DNA of 64,000 nt, from assembly GCF_900299535.1 (NCBI RefSeq), contig NZ_OMKE01000005.1:90905-154904 (forward strand), read 5' to 3'. The notes beneath the pieces were generated by a model. That model did not search any database. It was not told the origin of the DNA and saw only the letters and a list, made by a program, of their open reading frames with translations. Positions 37,054 through 46,130 of this stretch are shown piece after piece. The stretch comes from Aquimarina aquimarini (GTDB lineage: Bacteria > Bacteroidota > Bacteroidia > Flavobacteriales > Flavobacteriaceae). A program made the translations under genes and the position numbers. How positions within the stretch are numbered: position 1 is the first letter of the stretch; every line of letters starts with the position of its first letter.

Positions 37054-37509
37054 ATGAAAACAAAAATTTCTTTTGCTATTTTATTATTTCTATGTCTACA
37101 ATATACATTTGCGCAGGACATCTATGAATATCAAATTGTAACAGTTATAGAATCAATTGTTCCTAATGGTTTGGGTAGATCGCGAATGCTTACTGCCAAT
37201 GAAACCAGAGACTATAAAGAATATACATCTTCTCGTACTGGCGAAAATGATAAAAGAAATAAATCAGATCGTGGAAAAATTCGTGTAAAAGATTTTGATG
37301 AAACCAAACTTTTAAACTTCTACAATCTTGCTGGTATTCGTTTTCAAAATATTGTAGCAAACGATGCGGTCGTAATGTCAAAAATAAACACTTTGGCTTC
37401 TAAAGGCTGGGAACTTGCATTTGTAAACAGCGGGGTAGAAAGCCACGGTGGTGAAGGTGACAGTAACGGGATCTACATTACTCGATATACTTTTAAGAGG
37501 GAAAAATAA
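37054..37509 (+). CDS. Small exported protein, DUF4177-like
   Basis: 151 residues with a signal peptide (about 1-20, ending YTFAQ). The rest includes a C-terminal region (about 110-150) with INTLASKGWELAFVNSG followed by YITRYTFKR, a pattern of DUF4177-type small proteins. It is transcribed alone, against the surrounding genes, and ends before a bidirectional terminator. No function is known. Confidence 0.7.
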   Translation: MKTKISFAILLFLCLQYTFAQDIYEYQIVTVIESIVPNGLGRSRMLTANETRDYKEYTSSRTGENDKRNKSDRGKIRVKDFDETKLLNFYNLAGIRFQNIVANDAVVMSKINTLASKGWELAFVNSGVESHGGEGDSNGIYITRYTFKREK

Positions 37510-37521
37510 ACCTATTATCAT

Positions 37522-37559
37522 AAGCCTACCTGTAACAAAAATCTATCACAGGTAGGCTT
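37522..37559. terminator. Bidirectional terminator between the small exported protein gene and the aromatic operon
   Basis: A perfect 12-bp stem, AAGCCTACCTGT at 37522-37533 with its inverted copy at 37548-37559, and a 14-base loop. It lies between convergent stops at 37509 and 37565 and has T/A-rich flanks on both sides. Confidence 0.8.
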
Positions 37560-37564
37560 TATTA

Positions 37565-38647
37565 TTATCCTCTTGCCACTTTCTTTTGATGGTTAATTGA
37601 CTCTTGGTGAATTGCTTTATAAATACGAAGTATAAATTCTTCACTCAGTCCATTTTCTTCACCTTCTAGAATCATTCTTCCTAGTATTTCATTCCAACGT
37701 TTTGATTGTAAAATCGCTACATTTTGTTTTGCTTTCACCTTTCCTATATCATCAGAAATTTTCATTCTTTTTGACAAAGTCTCTAACAATTGATTATCTG
37801 CAATATCAATTTTGGCTCTCAGTTCTTTAAGCGCTGCTTGGTACGCTTCGTCCACCCCAACTTCTTTACGAATCTTTAAATCTTTCATATATTGAATCAA
37901 TGTTTCTGGCGTAATCTGTTGTTTTGCATCACTCCATGCATTATCTGGATCATAATGTGTTTCTACAATCAATCCATCAAAATTAAGATCTAATGCTGTT
38001 TGAGATAAATCAAAAATCAAATCTCTTCTTCCTGCAATATGAGATGGGTCTAATATCAATGGTAAATCAGGAAAACGATTTTGTAAATCAATAGGAATCT
38101 GCCATTCTGGAATATTACGATATTTTGTTTTTTCGTAGGTAGAAAAGCCTCTATGGATTACTCCTAAATTCTTTACATCTGCCGTATAAAAACGCTCTAC
38201 AGCTCCTAGCCAAAGTGATAAATCAGGGTTAATTGGATTTTTTATTAACACAGGATTATCGATCCCTTTACAGGCATCTGCTATATCCTGAACAATAAAT
38301 GGTGATACCGTACTTCTTGCTCCAATCCACAATACATCAACTCCATGTTCTAAAGCCAACTCTACATGATGTGGATTTGCTACTTCTGTAGCGATTTTCA
38401 TTCCAGTTTCTTCTTTGGCCCTCTGTAACCATTTTAATCCTAAGGCTCCAACTCCTTCAAAATTACCAGGTCTTGTTCTTGGTTTCCAGATTCCTGCTCG
38501 CAATACAGTAGCATCAGAATCCTTTAACTGATGTGCTATTTTGACCACTTGATCCTCTGTCTCTGCACTACAAGGCCCCCCTATTACCAAAGGATGCTCT
38601 AAATTGTAATCATCAAGCCAGTTTCTAAGTTCTTTCTTATTCTCCAT
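37565..38647 (-). CDS. Bifunctional DAHP synthase / chorismate mutase
   Basis: First shikimate-pathway enzyme and first Phe/Tyr branch enzyme in one 360-residue chain. The N-terminal domain (about 1-255) is a DAHP synthase of the smaller class (GGPCSAETEDQV, RAGIWKPRTRPGNFEG, DPSHIAGRR, ETHYDPDNAWSDAKQQ). The C-terminal domain (about 265-355) is an AroQ-type chorismate mutase (LRAKIDIADNQLLETLSKRM). In other bacteria such a mutase domain can confer feedback control on DAHP synthase. It is the last gene of the operon, 54 bases after tyrA. Confidence 0.94.
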   Translation of the reverse strand: MENKKELRNWLDDYNLEHPLVIGGPCSAETEDQVVKIAHQLKDSDATVLRAGIWKPRTRPGNFEGVGALGLKWLQRAKEETGMKIATEVANPHHVELALEHGVDVLWIGARSTVSPFIVQDIADACKGIDNPVLIKNPINPDLSLWLGAVERFYTADVKNLGVIHRGFSTYEKTKYRNIPEWQIPIDLQNRFPDLPLILDPSHIAGRRDLIFDLSQTALDLNFDGLIVETHYDPDNAWSDAKQQITPETLIQYMKDLKIRKEVGVDEAYQAALKELRAKIDIADNQLLETLSKRMKISDDIGKVKAKQNVAILQSKRWNEILGRMILEGEENGLSEEFILRIYKAIHQESINHQKKVARG

Positions 38648-38701
38648 TTTATTCGATATTATCTATATTTAGTTCTTATAAAAGTTCAAGTTATTGTTCT
38701 A

Positions 38702-39550
38702 TTAAACGATTCCTTTTAGAATTGTTTTTATATGGTTTGTATTTTCCATTTCTTTATAAATTGCAGAAAAATCATCCTTTTCTATTAATTCTTTAAATTG
38801 TGTTAGATTTATAATATACTCTTCTAGTGTTTCTATTACGTTTTCTTTGTTGTGTTTAAAAATTGGTGCCCACATAGCAGGAGAGCTTTTTGCTAAACGC
38901 ACAGTGGATGCAAAACCACTACCTGCCATATCAAAAATATCTCTTTCATTTTTTTCTTTTTCGATTACAGTTTTACCCAACATAAAAGAACTTATATGTG
39001 ATAAATGAGAAACGTATGCTATATGCTTATCGTGTGATCCTGGATCCATATATCTAATTCGCATTCCTAATCTTGAAAAAATCTCCATCCCTCTCTCTTG
39101 TAACTTGAATGCCGTTTTCTCTACCTCACATATAATATTGGTTTTCCCTCTATATAAATTTGCTATAGCGGCTTGCGGTCCTGAAAACTCAGTACCCGCG
39201 ATTGGATGTACTGCTAAATAATTTCTTCTTTTCTTATGATCACTAATAGTATTGCACAATTTTTTCTTGGTTGAACCAGCATCAAAAACCAAACAATTAT
39301 CGGGTACCTTATCAAGAATAGATGGTAATATTTCTACTGTTGCATCTACAGGAATAGCTATTACAACAACATCTGCATTTGCTAGATCATCTATCTTTGA
39401 CTTATAATCTATAAACCCTAAAGATAATGCATCATCCAGGTGCTTTGTATTATTATCTATACCATAAACTTTTGCTTCATTAAAAGCTGCTTTAATATCT
39501 ATGGCAAAAGAACCACCTATAAGTCCTATTCCTATTACAAATACATTCAT
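38702..39550 (-). CDS. tyrA: TyrA, prephenate dehydrogenase
   Basis: NAD(P)-dependent oxidative decarboxylation of prephenate to 4-hydroxyphenylpyruvate, tyrosine branch. The 282-residue protein has a Rossmann fold with GIGLIGGSFA (about 7-16), AVHPIAGTEFSGPQAA and SHLSHISSF in the catalytic domain. The ACT or mutase domains found in some family members are absent. It lies five bases after the aminotransferase. Confidence 0.93.
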   Translation of the reverse strand: MNVFVIGIGLIGGSFAIDIKAAFNEAKVYGIDNNTKHLDDALSLGFIDYKSKIDDLANADVVVIAIPVDATVEILPSILDKVPDNCLVFDAGSTKKKLCNTISDHKKRRNYLAVHPIAGTEFSGPQAAIANLYRGKTNIICEVEKTAFKLQERGMEIFSRLGMRIRYMDPGSHDKHIAYVSHLSHISSFMLGKTVIEKEKNERDIFDMAGSGFASTVRLAKSSPAMWAPIFKHNKENVIETLEEYIINLTQFKELIEKDDFSAIYKEMENTNHIKTILKGIV

Positions 39551-39555
39551 TTTAC

Positions 39556-40755
39556 TTACAACTTATAATTTTGATTGATATTATTTTCTACAAATACCAT
39601 TTCTTGATTTTTAAATCTGTTTATAGCTTTTCTTATATCCTCTTTGGTCACACATAAAGAAAAACGCACATACCCTTTTCCATTACTTCCAAAAATATCC
39701 CCTGGAGCTATAAACACATCATTATCATACAGTATGTTATCAATAAATTCCATCCCGTTTACTCCATTAGGTAGTTTTGCCCATACAAACATTCCTTTTG
39801 CTGTTTTATCATAGGTACATCCTAATAAATCTATTAATTCCCACAACAAACTTCTTCTTTCTCTATAAATAGTATTCATTTTTTCATACCAATCATCAGA
39901 AATTTGCAATGCTGCAATAGCTCCTTTTTGTATCCCTTGAAACATTCCACTATCCATATTACTTTTCACTTTTAGAATGGCTTCTATTTTATCTGAGCTT
40001 CCGCTCACCATACCTACTCGCCATCCTGCCATATTAAAAGTTTTGCTTAACGAGTTTAATTCTAAAACCACATCTTTTGCTCCTTCTACAGACAGAATGC
40101 TTAATGGAGTATCATTTAATATAAAGCTATACGGATTATCCATCACCAGTAGAATGCTATGTTTTTTTGCAAAATCAATCATCTCTTTATACATTTCTAC
40201 ATCACCAGAAGCTCCTGTTGGCATATTTGTATAATTAACCCACATAATTTTAACCTTACTTAAATCTTTATTTGAAAGGCTATGAAAATCAGGTTTCCAC
40301 CCATTATTTTCAATTAAATCATAAGAAACAGATTTTGCTCCTATCAAATTAGCTACCGCTGTATAGGTGGGATATCCTGGATTAGGAACCAAAACCTCAT
40401 CTCCCACATTAAGATACGCCAAAGAAATATGCATAATCCCTTCTTTTGAACCCATCAGGGGTAAAATCTCATTCTTTGGATTTAGAGAAACTTTATATTT
40501 TGAACTATAAAAATCTGCAATAGCTTGTCTTAATTCGGGTATTCCTTGATAACTTTGATATTTATGCGCTCCATCAACAAGAACAGCTTGTTGTATTGCA
40601 TGTACAACTTCTTTTGGGGGGGCTAAATCAGGACTACCAATTGCCATATTAATAATCGGTTTTCCTGAGGCCATAAGCTCTCTTACTTCTCTTAATTTTT
40701 TAGAAAAATAGTATTCTTCTACTGTTTCTAATCTTTTTGCGGTTTGAATCTTCAT
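39556..40755 (-). CDS. Class I aminotransferase, probable aromatic aminotransferase
   Basis: 399-residue PLP-dependent enzyme. The lysine for the cofactor is in SLSKTFNMAGWRVG; NPGYPTYTAVA, YTNMPTGA and the C-terminal RFSLC arginine are also present. Given its place between pheA and tyrA, it probably transaminates phenylpyruvate and 4-hydroxyphenylpyruvate; sequence alone does not fix the specificity, and it could also act on prephenate or aspartate. Its ATG overlaps the pheA stop by four bases. Confidence 0.88.
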   Translation of the reverse strand: MKIQTAKRLETVEEYYFSKKLREVRELMASGKPIINMAIGSPDLAPPKEVVHAIQQAVLVDGAHKYQSYQGIPELRQAIADFYSSKYKVSLNPKNEILPLMGSKEGIMHISLAYLNVGDEVLVPNPGYPTYTAVANLIGAKSVSYDLIENNGWKPDFHSLSNKDLSKVKIMWVNYTNMPTGASGDVEMYKEMIDFAKKHSILLVMDNPYSFILNDTPLSILSVEGAKDVVLELNSLSKTFNMAGWRVGMVSGSSDKIEAILKVKSNMDSGMFQGIQKGAIAALQISDDWYEKMNTIYRERRSLLWELIDLLGCTYDKTAKGMFVWAKLPNGVNGMEFIDNILYDNDVFIAPGDIFGSNGKGYVRFSLCVTKEDIRKAINRFKNQEMVFVENNINQNYKL

Positions 40756-41579
40756 CCGTTTTGATTTTTATATTCTCCCAATACCTTTAATTCTAATGCC
40801 ATTATTCTTAAAATAGACATTGCCTTTTCATAATCTTTATAATTTTCAAAGGTTACATCTACAAAAAAAGAATATTTCCAAGGCATACTTATAACTGGTA
40901 GTGACTGAATTTTGGTTAAATTTAATCCACAGTCACTCATTACATTAAGCACAGTAGCTAAGCTTCCTTTTTTGTGATCGGTAAGAAATTTTAACGATGC
41001 CTTATTCACCTTTTTATCTTTTTCTTTTACACCTTCTGTACTAAGAATAAAGAATCGTGTGCTATTTGATTTTATTGTCTGAATTTCTCTTGCTAAAATA
41101 TCTAATTGATAAATAGCTGCCGCTGTTTCTCCTGCTACTGCTGCAACTCCTCTTAATTGCTCTTCACTAATTCTCCTTGCAACATCAGCTGTATCTGCAT
41201 CTTCTACCAATTTGATATGTGGCTGTGCTCTAAAAAATTCTTTACATTGCAATAAGGCCATAGGGTGAGAATACACTTCTTTTATTTCTGAAATTTTTTG
41301 TCCTTTAAGTGCCATTAAACAATGATGAATCGGCAGAAAATACTCTCCTCTAATCTTTAAATCATGTTCATCTATATATGCATAATTAGGTATAATAGAT
41401 CCTGCGATCGAATTTTCTATTGCCATGACTCCATCTGTACTCTTATGATTCTCTAAGCTATGCACTAATTCTTGAAAAGACATACACTCATTGATATCTA
41501 CATCTTCTCCAAAATATGCTTGAGCAACTCCGTGATGGTACGAACCTTTTACTCCTTGTATAGCCACTTTCTTTTTCAT
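40752..41579 (-). CDS. pheA: PheA, prephenate dehydratase with C-terminal ACT domain
   Basis: Converts prephenate to phenylpyruvate. The 275-residue protein has the dehydratase domain (about 1-185, with NSIAGSI, SHPMALLQC and the catalytic TRFFIL near residue 175) and an ACT domain (about 195-270). The allosteric Phe-binding ESRP motif of most family members reads QSLP here. The ATG at 41579 lies 17 bases after a terminator, downstream of a leader peptide rich in Phe and Tyr (see attenuator), so expression is controlled at transcription by charged tRNA levels. Confidence 0.95.
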   Translation of the reverse strand: MKKKVAIQGVKGSYHHGVAQAYFGEDVDINECMSFQELVHSLENHKSTDGVMAIENSIAGSIIPNYAYIDEHDLKIRGEYFLPIHHCLMALKGQKISEIKEVYSHPMALLQCKEFFRAQPHIKLVEDADTADVARRISEEQLRGVAAVAGETAAAIYQLDILAREIQTIKSNSTRFFILSTEGVKEKDKKVNKASLKFLTDHKKGSLATVLNVMSDCGLNLTKIQSLPVISMPWKYSFFVDVTFENYKDYEKAMSILRIMALELKVLGEYKNQNG

Positions 41580-41595
41580 CTATTAACTTTATTTC

Positions 41596-41624
41596 AAAAA
41601 AAAATCCCGATTTTCATCGGGATT
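41596..41624 (-). terminator. Intrinsic terminator inside the pheA leader
   Basis: Nine perfect pairs, AATCCCGAT with ATCGGGATT, closed by a GAAA tetraloop (minus strand 41624-41603), followed by nine Us. It is 17 bases before the pheA start codon. A terminator ahead of the operon's first gene only makes sense as an attenuator. Confidence 0.92.
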
Positions 41625-41652
41625 CTAGTTTTATAAATTTCTGCTCATTTAT

Positions 41653-41730
41653 TTACATAGCGATCCCGTTCTTACTTTTAAAGTAAAAGAAGAAAAAATA
41701 AAATCGGTTCCAAGTAAATAAATTGCTCAT
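41653..41730 (-). CDS. Leader peptide of the pheA attenuator
   Basis: 25-codon ORF from ATG 41730 to TAA 41653-41655. The peptide has seven Phe, two Tyr and one Trp. Codons 10 to 17 (41703-41680) encode eight aromatic residues in a row, FYFFFFYF, ending 12 bases before the antiterminator strand. Such a run is the hallmark of a leader that senses Phe-tRNA and Tyr-tRNA. The ORF is too short for ordinary gene calling. Confidence 0.88.
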   Translation of the reverse strand: MSNLFTWNRFYFFFFYFKSKNGIAM

Positions 41731-41759
41731 TATTGTTTCAATTATTCTGTTGCTAAAGT

Positions 41760-42060
41760 AGCTAAAACTATTACTATTCAAAATATTTTTTGTTTTTTTT
41801 CACTTATCAAGCAACATTATCATCAAATTTTAAAATTTTGACCTATATCTATGAACTATTTTAGATATATTTCCAGATATTCTATGAATCTTCTATTTTT
41901 CAATCCACTAACAAACGTTCGTGATCACTGGTGTATCAGGTATTTATAAAAAAAAGACTTTATTTTAATAGAAATTTGGCATCAAAAAGGTCCGCCTCTT
42001 TATTTTTCACTTTAAAAACGTAAAAATTTCAATGGTTTTTATAAGCAGCATTGTGACAAT
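41760..42060. other. Intergenic stretch upstream of the pheA leader
   Basis: About 300 AT-rich bases between the leader ORF and the kbl stop. The pheA promoter must lie at its left end. A possible but imperfect pair on the minus strand is TTG near 41801 and TATTTTG near 41776. I see no further gene, RNA or clear terminator for kbl in this stretch. Confidence 0.5.
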
Positions 42061-43248
42061 TTATAATACATCAAGTTCTTTACCTACTTTAACAAATGCT
42101 TTTACTGCTTTTTCTAAATGTTCTCGATCATGTGCGGCTGATAGTTGCACTCTAATTCTTGCTTTTCCTTGTGGTACTACTGGATAGAAAAAACCTATTA
42201 CATAAATCCCTTCTTCTAGTAATCTGGCCGCAAAATTCTGAGCAAGTTTGGCATCATACAACATTACAGGTACTATAGGGTGATCTCCTGCAATAATATC
42301 AAATCCAGCAGTAGTCATTTCTGATCTGAAATATTTTGTATTTTCTTCTAACTTATCTCTAAGTGCTGTAGATGAGCTTAACAAATCTAATACTTTGATA
42401 GACGCTCCTACAATTGAAGGAGCCACTGTATTAGAAAACAAATAAGGCCTTGAGCGCTGTCTCAACATCTCTACAATTTCTTTTCTTGCCGCTGTAAATC
42501 CTCCAGAAGCACCTCCTAAAGCTTTACCGTAAGTTCCTGTAATAATATCTACACGCCCCATCACATTACGATATTCATGTGTTCCTCTACCTGTTTTTCC
42601 TAAGAATCCCGTAGAATGACATTCATCGATCATTACCATAGCTCCATACTGATCAGCCAAATCACAGATTTTATCTAATTGAGCTATTGTTCCATCCATA
42701 GAAAATGAACCGTCTGTTACAATAAGAACACGTCTTGATCCTTGTGCAGATTTTAGTTGCTTTTCTAGATCTACCATATTATTATGCTCATATCTAAAGC
42801 GCTTTGCTTTACACAATCTTACACCATCAATAATAGATGCATGATTCAACGCATCAGAAATAATAGCATCTTCTGCTCCAAGAATAGGTTCAAATACTCC
42901 TCCGTTTGCATCAAACGCCGCGGCATACAGAATACAATCTTCCATCCCTAGAAAATCAGCTGTTTTCTGCTCTAATTCTTTATGAATATCTTGAGTCCCA
43001 CATATAAATCGTACCGAAGATAACCCGTACCCATGAGAATCTATTGCTTTCTTACCTGCTTCAATCACTTCTGGGTGTGATGATAACCCTAAATAATTGT
43101 TTGCACAAAAGTTTAATACACCTGTTGTATTTGTTGTATTAATACGTGCTCCTTGCGGAGTTGTAATTATTCTTTCAGATTTATACAATCCTTCAGATAC
43201 AATCTGATCTAATTCTTTTTGTAAATCGTCTTTTATATTTGAGAACAT
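42061..43248 (-). CDS. kbl: Kbl, glycine C-acetyltransferase (2-amino-3-ketobutyrate CoA ligase)
   Basis: PLP enzyme that cleaves 2-amino-3-ketobutyrate with CoA to glycine and acetyl-CoA, the second step of threonine degradation. The 395-residue protein has [15 protein letters not shown], the [16 protein letters not shown] region and the cofactor lysine in [13 protein letters not shown]. Upstream is tdh, 56 bases away on the same strand. The related BioF and Alas enzymes differ, and the tdh neighbour settles the call. Confidence 0.94.
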   Translation of the reverse strand: MFSNIKDDLQKELDQIVSEGLYKSERIITTPQGARINTTNTTGVLNFCANNYLGLSSHPEVIEAGKKAIDSHGYGLSSVRFICGTQDIHKELEQKTADFLGMEDCILYAAAFDANGGVFEPILGAEDAIISDALNHASIIDGVRLCKAKRFRYEHNNMVDLEKQLKSAQGSRRVLIVTDGSFSMDGTIAQLDKICDLADQYGAMVMIDECHSTGFLGKTGRGTHEYRNVMGRVDIITGTYGKALGGASGGFTAARKEIVEMLRQRSRPYLFSNTVAPSIVGASIKVLDLLSSSTALRDKLEENTKYFRSEMTTAGFDIIAGDHPIVPVMLYDAKLAQNFAARLLEEGIYVIGFFYPVVPQGKARIRVQLSAAHDREHLEKAVKAFVKVGKELDVL

Positions 43249-43304
43249 GTTACTTATTTTTTCTTTGTTGTTATATTATTATTTATACAGATACATTCAT
43301 CTTA

Positions 43305-44279
43305 TTACGACTTCGCAGTCTCTAAATTTTTTGATCCTGCCGTATATTTTTCTTTTAATTTTTGAATCATAGTAGCAGTAATAGATGTAAGATCAAATTG
43401 TGGCTTCCAGCCCCAGTCATTCATTGCCGATGTATCATCAATTGAGTTTGGCCATCGATCAGCAATTTCTTGCCTAAAATCAGGCTCATATGCAATTTGA
43501 AAATCTGGATATAATTTACGAATTTCTTGCGCTACTTCTGCAGGAGAGAAACTAATTCCCGCAATATTATATGAAGTTCTAACTTTTATATCTTCTTTGG
43601 GCGCATCCATCAATTCTATAGTTGCTCGTATCGCATCTTCCATAAAAATCATTGGCAAGGTAGCATCTTCTTTTAAGAAACAACTAAATTTTTCTTCCAG
43701 AACTGCTTTGTGATATATATCTACTGCATAATCTGTGGTACCACCTCCTGGTAATGACTGATATCCAATCACTCCTGGATAACGGATAGACCTAACATCA
43801 AGACCATATCTCATAAAGTAATATTGAGCCCAATTTTCTCCTGCCGCTTTACTGATACCATATACTGTGGCTGGGTCCAAATATGCATTATTTGGAGTGT
43901 CATTAAGTGGAGCTCCTTCTCCAAAAACGGCTATTGAACTCGGAAAAAATACTTTGTCAATATTATGCAATCTTGAAACTTCAAGAACATTAAACAATGT
44001 TTTCATATTAATATCCCAAGTTCTCAAAGGAGTTTCTTCTCCTTTTGCTGAGAGAATTGCTGCCAGATGATAAATCTGAGTTACTTGGTATTGAACTACC
44101 ACTTCTTTTATTCTATTTATATCTGTAGCATCTATCGTTTCAAAAATGCCTTTATAATTATCCTTTGGCCTTAAATCAGAAGCTATTACATTAGATTCTC
44201 CAAATTTCTCTCTTAAAGACTGTGTCAACACAGATCCTAGTTGACCATTTGCTCCTATTACTAAAACAATCGTTTTCAT
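43305..44279 (-). CDS. SDR-type L-threonine 3-dehydrogenase
   Basis: 324-residue extended short-chain dehydrogenase/epimerase-like protein. The NAD loop is GANGQLGS (about 8-15) and the catalytic pair is in YGISKAAGE (YxxxK, about 145-149), with SIRYPGVIGY following. Threonine dehydrogenases of this short-chain type are known in flavobacteria, in contrast to the zinc-dependent Tdh of E. coli, and the kbl neighbour supports threonine to 2-amino-3-ketobutyrate. A UDP-sugar epimerase would be the alternative from sequence alone. Confidence 0.88.
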   Translation of the reverse strand: MKTIVLVIGANGQLGSVLTQSLREKFGESNVIASDLRPKDNYKGIFETIDATDINRIKEVVVQYQVTQIYHLAAILSAKGEETPLRTWDINMKTLFNVLEVSRLHNIDKVFFPSSIAVFGEGAPLNDTPNNAYLDPATVYGISKAAGENWAQYYFMRYGLDVRSIRYPGVIGYQSLPGGGTTDYAVDIYHKAVLEEKFSCFLKEDATLPMIFMEDAIRATIELMDAPKEDIKVRTSYNIAGISFSPAEVAQEIRKLYPDFQIAYEPDFRQEIADRWPNSIDDTSAMNDWGWKPQFDLTSITATMIQKLKEKYTAGSKNLETAKS

Positions 44280-44467
44280 ATATTCTGTCCTCTCATTAAC
44301 AATTCAACACAAAAGTGTTATTTGCTACGCAAAATACAAAACATAACTTTTATAGCCATAATCACAAAATAATTAAGCAATAATTGCTGTATACTATTGT
44401 TATTTCAGCTATCTTTACTTCATGCAATATCAAAACCTTAATTTTAAAGTAATTTTTTTGAAGCCTT

Positions 44468-44929
44468 ATGGAGCAATTGGATCATACAGACATAACTATT
44501 CTTAGGCTTCTACAACAGGACTCTAAGAAAACTGCAAAAGAAATCGCCACAATTCTTAATCTCACACCTTCTCCTGTTTACGAACGTATTCGCAGACTTG
44601 AGAAACAAGGGTTTATCAAAAAGTATGTTGCTATTTTGGACAAAAAATTGATTGATCGCTCAATCACTACTATTTGCCAGGTTTCTATGCGATATCATAA
44701 TGAGGCTTTTATAGAAAAATTTGAAGAGCAAATTCAAAACCTACGAGAAGTACAGGAATGTTATCATATGGCTGGCCAAGTAGATTTTGTATTAAAAATT
44801 CACACCAAAAGCCTTGAAGATTATCATGATTTTGTAAAAACTAAACTTTCTAAAATAGAAAACATCGGGGTATTGAATAGTACTTTTGTTATTAAAGAAA
44901 TCAAACACACCTCTGAGTTTTATATTTGA
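44468..44929 (+). CDS. Lrp/AsnC-family transcriptional regulator
   Basis: 153 residues: N-terminal helix-turn-helix (about 1-60, LDHTDITILRLLQQDSKKT) and a C-terminal RAM ligand domain (about 65-150). It is divergent from tdh-kbl over a 188-base gap, so it probably senses an amino acid and controls threonine breakdown, itself, or both. The direct target is inferred from position only. It ends before a terminator hairpin. Confidence 0.92.
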   Translation: MEQLDHTDITILRLLQQDSKKTAKEIATILNLTPSPVYERIRRLEKQGFIKKYVAILDKKLIDRSITTICQVSMRYHNEAFIEKFEEQIQNLREVQECYHMAGQVDFVLKIHTKSLEDYHDFVKTKLSKIENIGVLNSTFVIKEIKHTSEFYI

Positions 44930-44960
44930 TTAAACAATTTTACCTTTTCTGAAAAACACA

Positions 44961-44984
44961 GGTCATATCATAAATGATTTGACC
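44961..44984 (+). terminator. Terminator of the Lrp gene
   Basis: Ten base pairs with one T-T mismatch (GGTCA, then ATCAT and an inner T-A pair, against the inverted copy) around a two-base loop, followed by a T-rich tail (TTATTTGTTTTATTTTTTT). It lies 31 bases past the stop. Confidence 0.75.
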
Positions 44985-45030
44985 CAATCTTATTTGTTTT
45001 ATTTTTTTATTTCTAATCAGTATTTTTCTT

Positions 45031-45183
45031 ATACCAGTTATACTTTGAATTTACTGTAAAAAGAAAATCAGCTATTTTTTGTTTATGCAAAGAAGAAAAA
45101 ATCATAGCTACGGTTAATTTTTATTTTGAAGCATAGGCGAAAAAGAGAATTTTATTGTGGTAAATTCAAAGTGTAAATGGTAT
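45031..45183. repeat. 153-base inverted-repeat element, MITE-like, with TTA on both sides
   Basis: Terminal inverted arms: 45032-45054 and 45160-45182 are 23 bases with two mismatches, 45031/45183 extends the pairing by one. The core motif is ACTTTGAATTTAC. Inside is an imperfect second inverted repeat (AGCTA at 45070-45074 with TAGCT at 45105-45109, and T6 with A6). The triplet TTA occurs directly at both ends (45029-45031 and 45183-45185), which could be a 3-base target duplication. The right TTA is also the stop codon of the next gene on the minus strand. No transposase is present, so it would be non-autonomous. Confidence 0.55.
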
Positions 45184-45977
45184 TACTCCTTTTGCTTCTT
45201 GTTGTTCTTTACATTTTCTGGAGTAAAACCTCTTATTACTCTCTTTTTTATATTCTCTTTTTCTCTTTTCTTAGAGCCTCTCAGGGGTGTAAGAGTATGT
45301 TCATCAATTCCAGAAATAGGATGTATCACAATATCACCCATCAATTCTTCATGGTCTTGCACAAGAGTTATAGCATATTCTGACTTATCTGAGACTTGTA
45401 TTTCTAATGTATTATATCCTATATAACTTATTTGTAGTACATCATTCTTGTTTGCTTTTAAGGCAAAAGCACCATCAAAATCTGATTGTACTACTATACC
45501 TTTTCCTTTTATACTAATAAGTACTCCAGGGAGAGAAAGCCCCCTTTCGTTTACTATAGTACCAAAAACAGTACGTTCAGTCAAAACAGACGTTGCCACT
45601 TTTCCTTTTACCTTTACCTGTATTGGATAATCTGAAACTACATTTACCTGAGCTTCTTTTATTGAATTCTCTTGTGCATTTGTTTCATTTATACCTAAGG
45701 CTAAAAAAGAAAATATTCCTGAAGCTAAATAGGATCGATAGCTATTTTTCTCTTTTCTGCTATATGCTAGTTCACGACCTAATTGTGAACTCTTAAATCG
45801 ACCACAAATAGCACTATCTTGTTCAAACTTTTTTATGATCTGCTCATCTGTTTTAGTCCTAAAATCATATACAGTTTTTGCACATACTTTACAATGTTTT
45901 CCTTTTTCTTCTGGTGTCATTTTACTCCATTCCTCATGACATGGTTTTGGAATATGTATTACTATTGCTTTTCTCAT
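45183..45977 (-). CDS. CarboxypepD_reg-like membrane protein with a Cys-rich N-terminus
   Basis: 264 residues. The N-terminal cytoplasmic part (about 1-80) contains HCKVCAKTVYDFRTKTDEQI, a CxxC motif that resembles a small metal or thiol site. A membrane helix lies near 85-98 (LASGIFSFLALGI), followed by a carboxypeptidase regulatory-like domain (about 125-215: GTIVNERGLSLPGVLISIKG, DGAFALKANKNDVLQISYIGY), and a basic C-terminal tail. This domain pair recurs in flavobacteria; role unknown. The stop codon coincides with the edge of the inverted-repeat element, so the C-terminus may have been altered by its insertion. Confidence 0.75.
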   Translation of the reverse strand: MRKAIVIHIPKPCHEEWSKMTPEEKGKHCKVCAKTVYDFRTKTDEQIIKKFEQDSAICGRFKSSQLGRELAYSRKEKNSYRSYLASGIFSFLALGINETNAQENSIKEAQVNVVSDYPIQVKVKGKVATSVLTERTVFGTIVNERGLSLPGVLISIKGKGIVVQSDFDGAFALKANKNDVLQISYIGYNTLEIQVSDKSEYAITLVQDHEELMGDIVIHPISGIDEHTLTPLRGSKKREKENIKKRVIRGFTPENVKNNKKQKE

Positions 45978-46130
45978 ATGGTAATATGCATTTTATATTG
46001 AATTTATAAAACCTGTATTGAGTAAAGTAACCATATGAATGAGTAAATGATCATAAAAAATTATCCTAGAATCAGACTTGGTGTGTATATTTTTTTGAAA
46101 ATTGTCACACTATACATATAATGAATTGTG

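Larger units (their letters stand above)
41596..41730 (-). promoter_or_regulatory. Transcription attenuator of the phenylalanine/tyrosine operon
   Basis: Leader region in front of pheA. It contains a 25-codon leader peptide ORF (separate entry), a terminator stem at 41603-41624 followed by nine Us, and an alternative pairing that excludes the terminator. On the minus strand, CGGGAT at 41668-41663, inside the end of the leader ORF, can pair with ATCCCG at 41623-41618, which is the 5' side of the terminator. A six-base inner stem, ATAAAT (41652-41647) with ATTTAT (41638-41633), would extend this antiterminator. A ribosome stalled at the aromatic codons would leave CGGGAT free (operon on); one reaching the stop would cover it (operon off). 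Confidence 0.88.
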
